DNA of 64,000 bases from Anaerolineae bacterium (GTDB taxonomy: Bacteria > Chloroflexota > Anaerolineae > Anaerolineales > Villigracilaceae). Below, piece after piece: positions 63,142-64,000 of the stretch (positions within the stretch are counted from its first letter, which is position 1; each line of letters opens with the position of its first letter). Below the pieces are notes generated by a model. It was given only the letters and a program-made list of their open reading frames with translations, searched no databases and was not told the origin of the DNA. The translations under genes and the position numbers were made by a program. The DNA is taken from NCBI GenBank assembly GCA_022013685.1, contig JAKLPV010000007.1, positions 17,356-81,355 of the forward strand. Direction: 5' to 3'.

Positions 63142-64000
63142 ATGATGATACCGAAAAAGGAACGCGTGACCCGTTTGGATTATTGTCAATATTTGTTGGT
63201 GAGCCAAATCAATTACACGCTGACGAATTATGCCGATCACACCGAGAAATTCAGCCATGACATGGCGAACAGATATCTGGCTGATGATGAAGTCCGGCCT
63301 CGGTTGGTTTGGGAAAACATAAAAAATGAAGTTATCCGAACATTCTATGGATTTCTTGTTTTTGATGATACGGTCCTTGATAAGAATTTTTCACACCATA
63401 TCGAACTGGTGAGAAGGCAATATAGTGGCAATGCTCATGGTGTCATCAAGGGTATAGGTGTGGTGACCTGTGTTTATGTTAATCCGCAGATAGATCAATT
63501 TTGGATTATCGACTACCGTATATATGACCCGGAAGGCGATGGAAAGACCAAATTGGATCACATGCAGGACATGCTTCTGAACTGTGTTTATCAAAAGAGC
63601 CTGGATTTTTGGGCTGTTTTGATGGACACGTGGTATGCGACCAAAGAAATCATGCTCCAGATTGAGAAACTTGGCAAAATCTACTACTGTCCGCTCAAAG
63701 ATAATCGGCAAGTGGATGATTCAGGCGGTTCAAAACCTTATCAACGGGTTGATAGCCTGAAATGGGTGAAAGAAGAAGAACAGCAAGGCAAGGTAATCAA
63801 AATCAAAGGTTTTCCTGCTGAACATAAGGTGAAAGTTTTCCGAGTAGTGCTGTCTACCCAGCGCACGGACTATGTCGTTACAAACGAGATGGAGCAAGAC
63901 AACACGGAGGTTGTACATGATTTGTGTGGCTTCCGCTGGAAGGTCGAGCAATTTCACCGAGAAACCAAGCAACTAACCGGCATCGAAGGAAATCAGTGCC
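63142..64000 (+). CDS. IS701-like transposase, 3' end beyond window
   Basis: Open frame from ATG 63142 to the right edge (at least 286 aa), not in the ORF track because it has no stop. The translation has the DDE-transposase motifs FLVFDDTVLDKNFS (first Asp), AVLMDTWYATKEIM (second Asp) and DLCGFRWKVEQFHRETKQLTGIE (Glu region with the RWxxExFHRxxKQ motif), typical of IS701/IS4-like enzymes. Composition is AT-richer than the chromosome average. Completeness and the right inverted repeat cannot be judged. Confidence 0.82.
   Translation, partial: MMIPKKERVTRLDYCQYLLVSQINYTLTNYADHTEKFSHDMANRYLADDEVRPRLVWENIKNEVIRTFYGFLVFDDTVLDKNFSHHIELVRRQYSGNAHGVIKGIGVVTCVYVNPQIDQFWIIDYRIYDPEGDGKTKLDHMQDMLLNCVYQKSLDFWAVLMDTWYATKEIMLQIEKLGKIYYCPLKDNRQVDDSGGSKPYQRVDSLKWVKEEEQQGKVIKIKGFPAEHKVKVFRVVLSTQRTDYVVTNEMEQDNTEVVHDLCGFRWKVEQFHRETKQLTGIEGNQC

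Overview
The window looks like a chromosomal segment of a Chloroflexota bacterium, most likely an Anaerolineae relative. This placement is inference from gene style. The clues are lipoproteins with Thr/Ser/Pro-rich linkers after the lipobox, paired FemAB-type ligases, an F-type ATPase subunit b-delta fusion, a complex I with two NuoM subunits, and many small palindromic repeats between genes. No rRNA, tRNA or CRISPR array was seen.

Layout. 1-8.2 kb: a cut sensor kinase, then a surface-polysaccharide run (GT2, polyprenyl-phosphate sugar transferase, two sugar-nucleotide SDR enzymes), a FemAB ligase and a small membrane protein. 8.3-14.6 kb: proB-proA on the minus strand, a small two-gene pair (DUF104-like plus retropepsin-like), a second FemAB ligase, a DegV protein and a PHP-domain protein. 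14.8-23.9 kb: a ChlI/ChlD-type chelatase gene whose frame breaks at a run of nine A, a CDF transporter, a GPH symporter, a phosphoesterase, an APC permease, a nucleotidyltransferase-like protein and a lipoprotein.

24.1-35.9 kb is the energetic core. It holds the membrane arm of complex I (nuoA, H, J, K, L, M, M, N) followed by the membrane sector of ATP synthase (AtpI/Z-like, a, c, b-delta fusion). The soluble parts of both machines (NuoBCDEFGI; alpha, beta, gamma, epsilon) are absent and must lie elsewhere. 36.0-42.5 kb: murE, a PPOX flavoprotein, an AT-rich GT-C-like membrane enzyme, a radical SAM protein, TerC and a lipoprotein. 42.56-44.18 kb: an intact IS1-like element with terminal inverted repeats and an 8-bp target duplication.

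44.3-51.4 kb: a PadR-regulated run (PadR, SDR, ABC ATPase, FtsX-type permease, alpha/beta hydrolase, ICMT-like methyltransferase). It is interrupted by an opposite-strand four-helix-bundle gene set between repeat hairpins. 51.4-61.4 kb: a 48-aa small protein, a cytidylate-kinase-like protein, ppdK, an orphan response regulator, a zinc-ribbon protein, a solute-binding lipoprotein, a cupin, a lipoprotein, a serine hydrolase and a single-domain PurH. 61.5-64 kb: an AT-rich lipoprotein and the start of an IS701-like transposase that runs off the right edge.

The most notable signals are the A9 frame break in the chelatase gene, the isolated membrane halves of two respiratory machines with a divergent second NuoM, the in-frame invasion of one femAB gene by two repeat families, and the 32-bp-spaced repeats over the PadR promoter.
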